A DNA stretch of 64,000 nucleotides from Salvia splendens (GCF_004379255.2 NC_056042.1:17655901-17719900); one strand, 5' to 3'. Positions 45,912 through 57,349 are shown, counted from the stretch's first letter. Numbers and translations are program-made. The notes: generated by a model not told the origin, from the letters alone.

Positions 45912-46567
45912 TTAATCTTTTCCATCCTTATCCTCCTTCGCCCCAGTCTCTCCAACGCTCTCTCTATTTGGGTCCTCCTCAGGTTCCTCCTCCTCGGGAT
46001 CCTCCTCTGGATCCTCTTCCTCACTTTCTTCCTCAACACCTACGGGTGGAGGTACTATCCCGGGCATCCCATCGACCTATTTGTCGATTCTTAGAGGGGC
46101 TGAAACGCGTATCCCGAGTCTCATTCTCTTAGGAACACGGGAGACATGTGGCTCCCTGTCGCGCGATTCCTTCGCATGCGGGCTTGAATAGGCGGATAGA
46201 TATGTGGAGGTGGAGCACGTGGCGGTCCGTCAAAAGCAGCTGTCATAGCCGGAAGTAGCACCTCTATAAGGCTAACCAAATCACCCCGCGCGGTGTAGTC
46301 AGGCGGGCTATACCATATGAAAAACCGAGATGCCTGAGCGGTCCACTCGTCCCAAGGCGGTGGTAATGTGTGAATGAGCTTTTGGATCCCCTCGTGATGG
46401 GTGGCTCCCCCATACGCATAGGCGTTCATCCACTTATCATAAAATCCGGTGACATAGGACATAAGGAAAAACTTCCCATCCCACTCGTAGTCTTGGTAGC
46501 GCTCAACTGGGTGGTCCCTATTGCTGGAGTAACGATTTCGCATCGGGGCATAATACTGATGGACCAT
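45912..46567 (-). pseudogene. Extra ORF upstream of gag in B2
   Basis: It has the same start and acceptor-like CCCTTTAG|ATG as in B1, and keeps the 19 codons that B1 lost (TAAFDGPPRAPPPHIYPP). A one-base difference in the CGCGCGACAGG run near 46162 shifts the frame, so the open part ends at 46121. The acidic tail is still recognisable down to the TAA at 45914-45912. Function unknown. Confidence 0.65.
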
Positions 46568-47345
46568 CTAAAGGGACAACAAGGAAAACTCAGCATCAGT
46601 CCAACGATAGAAGGAAGCAATGGGGTTTAAGTTTCAAAAATACATGCTGAGAACATGATGCCTATGAAGATGGCTATGTATAGCAAAAGGTTTAGGTATG
46701 TAAGTAGCATCATGTCAAAGTTTTGAATATTCCAAGGTTATTGGTTCGTGTGTTTTCGCGTTTCGTCGAGTCGTATCATGCCGACTTCCCCATAGGCTAC
46801 TTGCCTTGTACTAAGCATTTCACATCTCTACGTTTATTATTATCGCAAAGTTTTGCATTCGTTGCACCAATTTATAACTAGGTATAGTAGCATGCTCAAG
46901 TTCACCATCATAGATATTGTTTCACAATGTAATCGCATAAGCATCATCATAAAATTTCATCCAACTCATAGGTTTAACGCATATTCGAGTAACATATACA
47001 AGTTTATTTTCATAACAACATTTGTCATCTCGGCATAAACGCAAATATCAATTTCACATCATATCAATTCATCAACTCATATTCCAATCAAAATTTTCAA
47101 CATGATATATAATCTCAAATCCCCATAGAAGTACTTTCATTCATGCAAGAATAATATTCCCAACGATATTCCCAACATTTCACAGTTCATATCAAAATTC
47201 CATCAACATACTTGTTACCTCATTTCTCGTGGTTGGGCAGGGACGAGTTGTGGTGTTAAGCTTCCGATGTTTATCATTTAGCCAAATTACACATGCACAG
47301 ATTTTGACTCAAAAAGACTCTTGGGTCCAGAGCGGAAAAAACCTG

Positions 47346-47357
47346 GCTCTAATACCA
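47346..47357 (-). other. Primer-binding site of B2
   Basis: TGGTATTAGAGC on the minus strand is the tRNA-Met site with one C to T change, three bases from the LTR. Confidence 0.88.
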
Positions 47358-47360
47358 AAC

Positions 47361-47748
47361 TGTCACGATCGCCCCTAGTGTTAATAAAAGCGGGCGATCG
47401 CGACTTAAAAGAGCTTAATGGACAGGCATAGAAGACTAGGGTTTTCAACAAAAGTTTGACCAAGAATTTAAGTTTAATAAATAAAACAACCAAAAGTATT
47501 TATGTTCAACAAGTAATGACTAAGGGTTTAGCATTTTTTCAAAATAAGTAACGAGTTTACAAATATCCCAAATGAAACAGTTTTGGAATTTAAATAAAAA
47601 GTATGTAAAGCAAACATCACAGCGGAAGCATCCAAGAGAAGAGTGACGTCATGTGTGAAGACACGACGACACTCGAAGTTTCAAAACGACCATAGTTTAT
47701 TATTAATTCCTGCTCAACACCACCAACCGCTCGTCGCTGCTCAGCCTG
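47361..47748 (-). repeat. 5' LTR of B2, part next to the primer site
   Basis: It starts TGTCACGATCGCCCC and is interrupted at 47748 by A3. The last five bases, GCCTG (47744-47748), are the A3 target site and fall inside the conserved hairpin/acceptor-like block. The rest of this LTR is 55070-57344. Confidence 0.9.
47744..47748 (+). repeat. Target-site duplication of A3 (GCCTG)
   Basis: GCCTG before TGATGGGG is repeated at 55065-55069 after ATTCATCA. The empty site is visible in the B2 3' LTR (CTCAACCTGCACATAG near 38204). Confidence 0.95.
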
Positions 47749-48367
47749 TGATGGGGTACGGACTAAACAAGCCCAACAGCACCAACGGCCCATCAGCCCA
47801 AAGCCCAAGGAAGAGTATGAGTTCGGCATTACCAAAGAGTTCGGCCTCAGCCTACAGCTCGGTAAAAGCCAACCAATCAAGCTCTGCTCTCAAGTCGGCA
47901 TCAAGCTCTACTCTTAGATCGGCAACCAAAGCAGTTCGGTCTCAGTATTCGACCGAACAAGGAGTTAGTGGACCCATGCAGGATTTCCACAACTTCCAAC
48001 ACACCCACTACCACGTGGTGTCAACTCAGGCCACGATCGTAGGCCGTCACCTACGCTACATGCCACGATCTTAGGCCACGATCTCCACGACATCCACTAC
48101 CTAATAAATGGTGCTGCATGCCACGATCTTGGTCCTTTATATAAATAGAACTTAGATCTGGTAGAAAAAGGTTAAGCTCTCTAGAGATAAAATACCATAT
48201 AGCAAGTCTGTGTTGTAAGCTGTAATCCCAGATCAAGCAATCCAATCTTGCCCTCCCTTCTTCCCGTGGACGTAGATTTACTTCAGTAAATCGAACCACG
48301 TAAATTCTTTGTGTCGTGATCTGTATTTTCCTGCATTCACTAACATCAGAAATTCGCGGATTCATCA
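47749..48367 (+). repeat. 5' LTR of A3 (619 bp)
   Basis: It reads TGATGGGG to GGATTCATCA. It differs from the 3' LTR only at about 47922 (T versus C) and in the TATA region at 48138 (T versus G). Confidence 0.96.
48138..48147 (+). promoter_or_regulatory. LTR TATA box (A3 5' LTR), variant
   Basis: TATATAAATA stands where the A3 3' LTR and A2 have GATATAAATA, so the G to T change occurred in this LTR. It is the likely promoter of the A3 RNA. Confidence 0.6.
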
Positions 48368-48368
48368 C

Positions 48369-48386
48369 TGGCGCCGTCTGTGGGAA
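48369..48386 (+). other. Primer-binding site of A3
   Basis: TGGCGCCGTCTGTGGGAA follows one base after the LTR. It is the same site as in A2, without the extra T. Confidence 0.82.
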
Positions 48387-48450
48387 ACAGAGAACCAAAT
48401 TTGTGATAAAGCGAATTTTTGACCTTTTTTCCACCCCAAAAAAAAAAAAA

Positions 48451-49527
48451 ATGCATACCAGATCACACACTACCCGTAATACCGTTCGTGAAAACCATGA
48501 GGAAGCTAGTCCAGCCCGCAGGTCCGGAAAACAGCCTCGGGATACAGCTACTTCCAGTTTTCACGATGAAGGAACAAGCCGCTCAAAAGGTCCACACACC
48601 GAGTCTTCCCAGCAGCCTGATTTGAATGAGGCTGTCAAGCTGTTCTTGGCTGAGAAGCAGGATGAGTTCTTAGCCTTCCTGCAAAAGAGCCAACAGCCGA
48701 AGACGAAAACGGTGGATTCTCCTTCCTCGTCCAGACATGAAAGTCACTACCGCAGTAGTACCGTGTCTTCCAGGAAGAAGAATCCTCACCCCCGACATGT
48801 TCCTGTTCCTCCTCGGTACCGGAATCACGGGAGACCTCGATCTCCTCCATACCGAAGAGATGTCGGGTTCGCCATGTACGGAGCATTGAAGACTCCGTTC
48901 TCGGACGATATCACCCGAACTCCCCTTCCACAGAACTACCGAACTCCGTCGATGACTTATGACGGGTTGGTGGATCCTCATGACTTCCTGGGACGCTATC
49001 AGTATAATATGGCGAACCAGGGTCTCAATGAGGTCCATATGTGCAAGCTGTTCCCCGAGCTGCTCATCGGGAACGCCAGAAGGTGGTTCGACAGCCTTCC
49101 TCAAGGCAGCATTAGATCCTACCGAGATCTGATGGATGCTTTCCACAGGAGGTTCTTTCAGAAAGCGGAAGCCCGGAATACTTCGGCTCAGCTGCTTTCT
49201 ATACGTCAAGGTCGCGACGAAAAGATCAGCGACTTCCTGACGAGATTCCATAAGGAATGCCTACAAGTAGATAATCTCAATGATCTACTTGTCATTTCGA
49301 CATTCCAAAATGGAATCCTGCCCGGAGCTCTCTACAGAAAGCTCGTGGAATGCAGTCCGCAAACAGCTCAAGAGATGTGGGACATTGCGGACCAGTTCTC
49401 CCGAGCCGATGAGGCAGACCGTCGAAAACGGTCTTTAGACAGCTCATCTAGAGGAGACGAAAAGAAGCCCGATCATAGCGATCAGAGGCTTCCTCGCCGA
49501 ACACCTTCCCCACCAAAAGAGGGATAG
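48451..49527 (+). CDS. Gag (capsid part) of A3, open, truncated before the zinc knuckle
   Basis: The ATG follows a run of 13 A and starts MHTRSHTTR, like A2. The 358-codon frame contains the whole capsid-like domain (DPHDFLGRYQYNMANQG, ARRWFDSLPQGS, RRFFQKAEAR, ISDFLTRFHKEC). It ends soon after the first deletion junction near 49510, where gag is joined to what was the end of the protease. The junction puts TAG at 49525 in frame. The product would lack the RNA-binding knuckle and protease. It could still co-assemble with Gag from full-length relatives (inference). No frameshift is present, unlike A2. Confidence 0.85.
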   Translation: MHTRSHTTRNTVRENHEEASPARRSGKQPRDTATSSFHDEGTSRSKGPHTESSQQPDLNEAVKLFLAEKQDEFLAFLQKSQQPKTKTVDSPSSSRHESHYRSSTVSSRKKNPHPRHVPVPPRYRNHGRPRSPPYRRDVGFAMYGALKTPFSDDITRTPLPQNYRTPSMTYDGLVDPHDFLGRYQYNMANQGLNEVHMCKLFPELLIGNARRWFDSLPQGSIRSYRDLMDAFHRRFFQKAEARNTSAQLLSIRQGRDEKISDFLTRFHKECLQVDNLNDLLVISTFQNGILPGALYRKLVECSPQTAQEMWDIADQFSRADEADRRKRSLDSSSRGDEKKPDHSDQRLPRRTPSPPKEG

Positions 49528-50083
49528 CGGTCATCCGAGGTGATCGAAAAAGAGCAAGTGTGTTCGCAGATTGCGCTTAAAAGTGCCGAGCAATCAGTTC
49601 GGCACCATCAAGCATAGCAATCACAGCAGCCGGAGTCAGAGGCAGGCGAAATGACCGAAGTCACACCGGAGCCGAACTCAATGGTGTACGGCACTGAAGC
49701 CGTGATTCCGGTTTAGATCGGCATACCCAGTCCCCGAACTCAATTTCTCCTCAGAAATGAATGGTGACGGACTGAGAGCCGAACTAGATCTTGCCGAAGA
49801 AAGAAGAGAATTGGCCTGCATAAAAGCAGCCAAGTACAAGGAGCAAGTAGCCCGGTATTACAACCAAAGGGTGAAGAAGCTGCAATTTCAAGTGGGAGAT
49901 CTCGTCTTGAGAAACAACGAAGTAAGCCGAGCAGAAAAGCTGGGCGAACTCGAACCCACATGGGAAGGTCCATATCGGGTGTCAGAAGTCCTCGGCAAAG
50001 GGTCTTACAAATTGACTCACGTGTTAGGAGCACAAGTACCCCGAACATGGTACGTTTCCAACCTCAAGAAGTTCCATTTGTAA
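49528..50083 (+). pseudogene. Protease-end and integrase-end remnants of A3
   Basis: From 49528 the sequence matches the last 40 codons of gag-pro, including the TAG CAA TCA at 49615-49623. At about 49682 it jumps from the first codon of pol to the end of the integrase core (VYGTEAVIPV region). The in-frame tail 49757-50083 still encodes the integrase C-terminus ending FHL. About 2.8 kb of pol is missing relative to A2. Confidence 0.88.
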
Positions 50084-50278
50084 GAGACAGTCCGGTCAGT
50101 CAGTCTTGAGTCCTGTTCGGTCAATGTGCTTTCTTTGGTTTGCTTGGTCTTTGTTTGTCTCTGTGCGTTTTGTCTGTGTGTCTTGTCTGTCTCTCTGCGT
50201 GTCGTCTCTTACAAATGTTACTGAGGTATCTTGTTCTTCGAAGGCTGATCCCCTTCTTAGAACATATACAAGCCAACA

Positions 50279-50452
50279 ATTGCGAGTCAAAGCTTCTAAA
50301 GAGGATACAAGACCACAATTCAGCTTAACAAGCAGTCCGTCTGAAACGAACTGCAATAAGCCAACGATTGTGAGTCCAAGCTTCTCAGGAAGATACAAGA
50401 CCACAATTCGGCTTAAGAAATAAGCACTTCGTCTGAAACGAACTGCAATAAG
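50279..50452 (+). repeat. Two-copy direct repeat downstream of pol remnant (A3)
   Basis: This is the counterpart of 3725-3896 and 14624-14790, more diverged from both. The spacer 50084-50686 has no credible gene. Confidence 0.75.
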
Positions 50453-50686
50453 GGAAAGTCCGATCCACGCGATAAACCTCGCCGAATTAGGACGACCAAG
50501 TTCGGTCAAAGAAGTTTACCTCATAAGACCGATGACGACCATGTCTAGTCAAAGAGGTTTACTGCATAAGACCACTTCGGTTAACTGGGAAAGTCCGATC
50601 CACGCGATAAAACTCGCCGAATTAGGACAAGGGAAAGTTCGATCCCGGCGACAAAAATCGCCAAATTAGAACACAAAGACGAGTCC

Positions 50687-51144
50687 GGTCAAAGATGTTT
50701 ATTTCATCAGACCAAAGACGAGTCCGGTCAAAGATGTTTATTTCATCAGACCAAAGACGAGTCCGGTCAAAGATGTTTATTTCATCAGACCAAAGACGAG
50801 TCCGGTCAAAAATGTTTATTTCATCAGACCAAAGACGAGTCCGGTCAAAGATGTTTATTTCATCAGACCAAAGACGAGTCCGGTCAAAGATGTTTATTTC
50901 ATCAGACCAAAGACGAGTCCGGTCAAAGATGTTTATTTCATCAGACCAAAGACGAGTCCGGTCAAAGATGTTTATTTCATCAGACCAAAGACGAGTCCGG
51001 TCAAAGATGTTTATTTCATCAGACCAAAGACGAGTCCGGTCAAAGATGTTTATTTCATCAGACCAAGGACCAAGTCCGGTCAAAGAAGTTTACTTCATAA
51101 GACCAAGGACCAAGTCCGGTCAAAGAAGTTTACTTCATAAGACC
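50687..51144 (+). repeat. 39-bp minisatellite, 10 full units plus variant units (A3)
   Basis: Ten almost identical units are followed by two GGTCAAAGAAGTTTACTTC variants. There are four more units than in A1 and A2, so the array expands or contracts between copies, probably by template slippage during reverse transcription or unequal exchange. Confidence 0.93.
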
Positions 51145-51284
51145 GAGGACAAGTACGATGAAATTTTTCGCTAAGCTGTAAATACAGTGTTAGAAGCGAA
51201 AACAAAATTTCATTTTTCAAATCTTGTTCGGCACACAACTCCGCTACCCTACGAGATGGCGTTACGCTATTACAAAGGACTATT

Positions 51285-54106
51285 CTACTGTCCAGGGTTG
51301 CTAAAGTTGAGCCATCTATTCACAAAATCCTCGTGAAGCTGAGTTCGGGCGTTCCAGGCAGCCGCAGAATAAGCAGGTCGACGAGATGCTCTAATCGACC
51401 TGCCACCTCTTCTCTGAGCCCGGGAAGCCCTAGCACCTCGGCGGCGAAGAGTCTCTTCACGAAGCATTTGCCGATCTTGCTCACTCATAACCACAGCTCC
51501 TCTGCGAACTTCAGTCCGTCCTCGACTTGACGTCTCCGGTTGTCCCTGAGTTCGTTGCTGACTTGGAGTAGGGTTTTGAGCAAGTGAATCAGAGGTTTGA
51601 GCTGGAGTACTAGCATCTGTTGGCGGGAAATGCCTGAGGAATCTCTCAATTGAGGGACGCCGGGAAAGAACTATGTCGTACCGAGAAGCCCAGCGCCGCA
51701 ATGATTTCACGACTTGTTGGCAAGCCGAGCTCTCCAGCGCATTGTTCCTCCGGAGTACATGATATTCCTCCCACAGTTCGTCAACTCGACTCTGAACATC
51801 TGATATGGTCATTCCCCCGCGCACACGGATGTAATCCTCGTACGCAGTCCTCTCAGCAATGGTCGTATTCAGCTCGGCCTCCAGATCATTCTTATCGGAC
51901 TCTAAGTCCATATTATCGGCCTCCAGCTCCACTAAACGAGCCAGAAGCTCGTCATTCTTCGTCTGATCGGCTATAGCTCTTTTCTCAGCTTCGTCTAAAG
52001 CCGAAGAGTACAGCCGTTTCCAGTGAAGTATCTCCATCTCCTTGAGTACAAAGCAGCTATATTAGTTCGGCAGCTGTACCGAGCAGATAGTAAAATACTA
52101 CAGGAATAAAGGCGAGTACGAAAAGCTATACGAAGACAAGTGTAGAGAATTTTTCATTCACAAGGAAAATTTTTTACACTAGGAGGGCTTCAAGGCCACT
52201 GCACAAGGAAGAAACTAGACTAAGAGAAGGGAGACGAAATCATACTCCGCCAGCTTCGTCTCCGGCTCCTTGGTCTGGTTCAGCTTCCTTCTCCTGAGCT
52301 ACCTCAGCTACCTCAGCCTCGGCCTCGCATCCTGCCGGCCTCGCCTCCGCCTCCTGATCGGCTTCCTTCTCCGGATGCCCGGCCCGCTCGACTTCGGCCT
52401 CCCGCTCCAGCGGCTCGGCCTCACCCTCTCCGTTGTAAGTCGAAGCGGGTGAAACGGGTCCCACGGAGGCAAAGATAGCCTCCAGGTTCTCGTCCCGATC
52501 AGCTCGACAACTCCGGACTCGGTCTGCAGAAAGCAGGACCGAGGATGAAGCGAGCTCCTCAAGGAGCGGCAGATTCTGAAGCCGAGCTGCTATCTCTCGG
52601 CTGTACAGAGGCAGCACGACGTCGGCCCCCTGCTCGCCCTTATCGGTAATTAGCCTTACCAGACTACCGACAAAGGCCGAGAACTGGCTGCTCAAAAAGA
52701 GTTTCTCCGTGTAAACACGGAGAGCCTCCCCCTGGGCAGCCACGGCGGCAGCATCCCTCCGTTTCGTCTGCTCTCGCTGGATGACGAGCTGGTTTTTGGC
52801 AAACTGAGCTTCATCCTGGGCCGAAATCCTAGCAGCTCTGGCCTTCTCAAAGTTAGCCTCAGCCTGTTCGGCCCGATGACAAGCAGCCGCCAACTTCCTC
52901 TGCATCTCAGCATAGTCATTGGACGCTTTGGAGAGTTCGACGGCGACGAGCTTGGAGAGCATATCGTTCCTCTGAAAATGGATAAAGAAAAAAGTCAACA
53001 GAGGGCACCAAAAATACAGGACAGAAGCAAAGCCAAAGAATCAAGAAGACAATTCACCTCGGCGAAGTCCGTGGGCCATAAAAATGGCTCACAGATATGC
53101 TCCGAAGGAGGCGCCAAGACCACGTCTTTCTCTGGCGCTCTCGGGGGCTTCTGGGTCTTCCCCTTCCTACTTGCCGAAGTGGACTCCGGCTTCTTTGGAT
53201 CCGAAGAGGTCTTTTGCCTCTTCGGATTCTTCTCGGCATCAGGCGCCGAGCTGGTAGCCTTCTCTTTCTCCGGCTCCTCAAGCTCGGGGGACTTTCGGAT
53301 AGCCTTATTCAGCATGTACACTGCCAAAAAGCAAGAAAGCAAGGTTAGATTTTCGCCGCTAAAGCAGTAAAGCATAAAGATAAAGAGAAATCCTCACCCT
53401 CAGTTTCTTCGTCCGAAGACGAGATATTGAACACGAGGTCGCCCTTGACGAGCTCAGTTTCCGAGTATTGTTTCCTAATCATAGGAATCTTATTGAGCTC
53501 GCCCTCGAGCTCGGCCAACGGTTCTAACCGAGGATGGGGAATCGCGGACTTCGGCCCTCTCCAAGGAAAGCCCGGAGCCGAAGTCCTATTATAAAAAAAG
53601 AAACGGTTTTGCCATTTCGGCCACTTGGTTTTGCAGAATGCCCTAAAAGGCTGTAAGGGGATCAAGTAAAACCAAGATCCCTTCCTTTTAAATTGGAAAA
53701 AATTAAGGATTGCCCGCAGAGACAGATCCTTATCTAGCCTACGGAGTTCGGCAGCAAAAGCCGACAAGTGCCTCCAAGAATTCGGAGTCACCTGACCTAA
53801 AGGGAGTTGAAAAAAATCAAGAAGCTCTACAAAAGGTGGGGGAAGAGGGAAACGAAGCCCGCATTCTAAGCAGGCTTCGTAAACGGTGGCATAACCCTCC
53901 GGCGGGTCGTTAGCCCTATGATCATCGTCGGGAACCACCGCCTTCCCCCCGGGAAGAAGATATTTTTCGTGTAGAGATATCACGGTGTCCTTACTCAAGA
54001 CGCTGGGAAAGTATTCTACAGTCTTCTCTCCGGACTCTTTCCGGCTAGAAGACCCCTTGCCCCCTTTCCTACCGCTACCTAGCTCGGAAGAAGAAGAAGA
54101 AGACAT
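51285..54106 (-). CDS. Antisense four-exon gene of A3, intact: gypsy-type putative transposase-domain / coiled-coil protein
   Basis: The proposed exons on the minus strand are 54106-53398, 53320-53058, 52971-52246 and 52040-51285, about 817 codons with no internal stop. Introns are 77, 86 and 205 bp, GT...AG, phases 1, 0, 0. Exons 1 and 2 have exactly the A2 lengths (709 and 263 nt). Exon 3 is 9 nt longer and exon 4 is 33 nt shorter, so all differences are multiples of three. The N-terminal domain has EACLECGLRFPLPP, TPNSWRHLSAF and KTKWPKWQNRFFFY. The C-terminal half is coiled-coil, with a Pro/Glu-rich linker ending exon 3. It stays open although pol is gone from this element, which suggests the protein matters for something other than encoding the element's own enzymes. 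The role is unknown. Confidence 0.8.
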
Positions 54107-54236
54107 GGTTCTTACTCTTTGCAAAATCTGAAGAAATTCTGAAGATATTCTTGAAAGCGGAAGGAAATTTTTACGCAAAGGAGATAGAGTGCAGAAGAAG
54201 CAGTCGCAAAAGTGCTTCAATGATGAAGAAGGGAGG

Positions 54237-54244
54237 TATTTATC
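54237..54244 (-). promoter_or_regulatory. Candidate TATA box for the antisense gene (A3)
   Basis: GATAAATA on the minus strand lies about 130 nt before the ATG at 54106, the same position as in A2 (18451-18444). Confidence 0.4.
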
Positions 54245-54411
54245 AGATTCGGCGAAGATTTCAAAATCGTCGCACCGTTTCGAATCCCACCTTTTCGGGA
54301 TTCAACGGCCGGATTTTACTGTCGCATTTAATGCAGTCACGTGCAAGGCACGTCCCCTGACGACAGCCTCCCCCGTACCCTTATCCAGAATGCCGAAGTG
54401 ACTCGCTTCGC

Positions 54412-54445
54412 CGAAGTGATTCACTTCGTCTTTCGGGGGGGGTAG
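54412..54445 (+). other. Short palindrome and polypurine tract of A3
   Basis: The CGAAGTGA-T-TCACTTCG palindrome lies at 54412-54428 and the G-run plus TAG at 54435-54445, immediately before the LTR. Confidence 0.82.
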
Positions 54446-55064
54446 TGATGGGGTACGGACTAAACAAGCCCAACAGCACCAACGGCCCATCAGCCCAAAG
54501 CCCAAGGAAGAGTATGAGTTCGGCATTACCAAAGAGTTCGGCCTCAGCCTACAGCTCGGTAAAAGCCAACCAATCAAGCTCTGCTCTCAAGTCGGCATCA
54601 AGCTCTACTCTCAGATCGGCAACCAAAGCAGTTCGGTCTCAGTATTCGACCGAACAAGGAGTTAGTGGACCCATGCAGGATTTCCACAACTTCCAACACA
54701 CCCACTACCACGTGGTGTCAACTCAGGCCACGATCGTAGGCCGTCACCTACGCTACATGCCACGATCTTAGGCCACGATCTCCACGACATCCACTACCTA
54801 ATAAATGGTGCTGCATGCCACGATCTTGGTCCTTGATATAAATAGAACTTAGATCTGGTAGAAAAAGGTTAAGCTCTCTAGAGATAAAATACCATATAGC
54901 AAGTCTGTGTTGTAAGCTGTAATCCCAGATCAAGCAATCCAATCTTGCCCTCCCTTCTTCCCGTGGACGTAGATTTACTTCAGTAAATCGAACCACGTAA
55001 ATTCTTTGTGTCGTGATCTGTATTTTCCTGCATTCACTAACATCAGAAATTCGCGGATTCATCA
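54446..55064 (+). repeat. 3' LTR of A3 (619 bp)
   Basis: It has the same length as the 5' LTR, with two substitutions between them by direct reading. It has GATATAAATA as TATA box (54835-54844) and ends ATTCATCA, followed by the GCCTG duplication. Confidence 0.96.
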
Positions 55065-55069
55065 GCCTG

Positions 55070-57344
55070 CACATAGAGAAAACATATGCAGGGCTGAGTA
55101 CTTTTGAAAATACTCAGTGGCTCATGCCGAAAACATTTTAAATAAGAGTACATATTATCATGTCATACGTAGGTAACCATCGGGGTTTGAGCTTTATAAA
55201 GGCCCGAGGCACCAAAATATTTTCCATTGTTCAAAATAGCGACTGCGCAGTCATTTTTTTCCCCATCGTCATCAACCATATCTGCCAATACACGACAAGG
55301 AATGCGGCCGCAAACCAGGTCACTAGACCGGCCAGCCCGTACGCTAGCACACAGTCTACCATAGGTGTACACTAATCCAAGTAGGGTTTGCGGCCCTACG
55401 AGGACCCGAATTCGATTTATATAACAGTGGCAACAGCCACATCAGATAGGCACGTTAAAATAAATCACGGCATGATAATCGCTTTAAACCACCCTTATAG
55501 CTCCACAGTCATACGTAAAAGATTTTAGTAAAAGAAAACCCACAAAAATCTAGGGTAGAAACGAAGCCCACCTCGACCGTTTAGATTCGACTACTGCTTT
55601 CCCTTTGTTATCACGCTTCGCGCACGAGTTATTACCTTTAGATAATATATATCTTATCAGTCACAACCATCGACTTAATATTATGCATGTCTCTATTGTT
55701 TTCCCTTTCCCCCTTTTGAACAGCGCGTCATGTCATCACATATATCAATCAAGTAATTCACTTATAACAACATAGAAATCTGGCAGCACTGCGCAACCAT
55801 TTTGTAAAAATTATTAAAATTTCACCCGACTTCCGTTGGGGCAAAAACTTTACCACAAAGCTGTAGACTTATCAACTAACTCCCAGTTTAAATTTCATAT
55901 CAAAATACCCCTTTTTGGTTGGTCAAAAAGGACAATGTAACCTACTGGTCGAGAAAACATTTTCTTCCAGAAATGCGCAGTCAACTTTAAAAATTCACCA
56001 AAAATCCATCTTTTTATCCAAACGAGTTGAAATCCATCTCAGGAAAAAGAATCGATCAAATCGGAGTTCATTTGGTCGGTAAAATGCATGTCGGAACATA
56101 CTGTCCGAACTTACAGCTTTTCATGCCTTTAAAAATTCGAATTAGGGTTTATCCCTATTTATTCAAAATCAACCTTTTTATGGTTATAACACACGAACAT
56201 GCTCAAAAGGGTCCTTATACTCAGGCTCTCATAACATCATACATTATTCACCATAGATTCATTAAATCATCAAACAATTTCATTCAAAGCGCAATCAAAC
56301 ATACACACACAAACATGCTCAAAAGGGAGTCAAAGAATGTTTAGATGGAGAGGAATGAAGAATAGGGTCTGATTTTTACCTCTCTTGGACGAAACAAACG
56401 GTAGGAACGAATAAAAACCTTGCTTCTTCAACAATCTCTTGGAAAATTCGAAAGGATCTTGAGTAGAGTAGAAGAACAAGTGTGGGAGAGTAGAGAAGAG
56501 GGAGGGGGCGTGTGATTGAGGTGGGAGGCGTGTGATTTGAGGTAGGGTTTAGGAGTCTTTTATTTATAGAGTTTAGGGAATAGAATATCTCCCAATTAAT
56601 TAGAGAATAATTGGAGAATAATCACAATAAAGATGGGAGAGATTTGGGGAGATTTGATGGGGGTAATTGGCGTTTAATTGATGGAGAAATAAGGAGGATA
56701 TTTCAAAAATCATGGCTATTTAATTAGCCTTTGATTTAAATTTGGTGTTTTCACGGAGCAGAATAAAATAATATGGAGCAGGAAAATTAATAAAAATCCA
56801 CCCAAATAATATGATAGTAGGCGTGTGAAAGATTTGCTAGGACATTCCAATTAAAACATGTAAAAAAATAATTAAGGGATCAAAATAAATAATGAATAAT
56901 TTCCTTCTCCTACAAATTAGGAGATTTCGAATCCCCCTAAGAAAATAACAGGGGCCGATTTTTATCAAGAAGGAAGTAAGGTAATTAGGCTTTAGGATTT
57001 AATTTGGATAATTATCCCAAAACAAATAATTAAATCCAAGAAATAGAATTTCTCTCCAATAATTTGGTAGTGGCCAATATTTCCACAATAAATGGACAGG
57101 GTAATTATTTATGATTCTATCTTAAATCTCACTCCCCTTAAAAATATAATTCACCGCAATATATTTCATTCCACATCAATTAATTTAAGCCACGCCATAA
57201 ACTCAACGAAATTGACTAGGTCAAATCAAAATTAGGTCATCGAATCAATCACATAAGGATTTATCATTTAATTCTTGACAATCAAAGCAATAAAAGCAAC
57301 GTCTTAGGGTTCCAAAATTATGGTTCGAAAAGTGGGGTGTTACA
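55070..57344 (-). repeat. 5' LTR of B2, remaining part
   Basis: This is collinear with 38210-40634 of the B2 3' LTR, from CACATAGAGAAAACATATG to GGGGTGTTACA. Small deletions are visible, for example near 56037, 56320 and 56828. The LTR start is followed by the CTTTA duplication. There are no genes. Confidence 0.9.
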
Positions 57345-57349
57345 CTTTA

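Larger units (their letters stand above)
47749..55064 (+). mobile_element. Young internally deleted Tat-lineage element A3 (gag plus antisense gene, no pol)
   Basis: It has two 619-bp LTRs, a primer site, an open gag capsid ORF, two internal deletions that remove the zinc knuckle, protease, RT, RNases H and integrase core, a 10-unit minisatellite, an intact antisense gene and a polypurine tract. It must have moved with enzymes supplied by another element, or lost pol after insertion. Precise ends, target duplication and near-identical LTRs support recent retrotransposition. Confidence 0.95.
37824..57344 (-). mobile_element. Tekay/Del-like chromovirus copy B2 (reverse), containing A3
   Basis: It belongs to the same family as B1, in opposite orientation, inserted in the Copia 3' LTR. 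It has a full set of parts: 3' LTR (37824-40634), gag-pro-pol, leader repeats, extra ORF, primer site, and a 5' LTR interrupted by A3. Different lesions from B1 show that the two decayed independently. Confidence 0.93.

Noticed and set aside
50687..51144. Regular repeats resembling a CRISPR array
   Set aside because: The units are directly tandem with no unique spacers, in a plant retrotransposon. It is a minisatellite.
50695..51174. Long ORFs on both strands made of 13-residue repeats (SKMFISSDQRRVR; DRTRLWSDEINIF)
   Set aside because: They are open only because the 39-bp minisatellite unit is divisible by three. They have no start context, and they change length with copy number.
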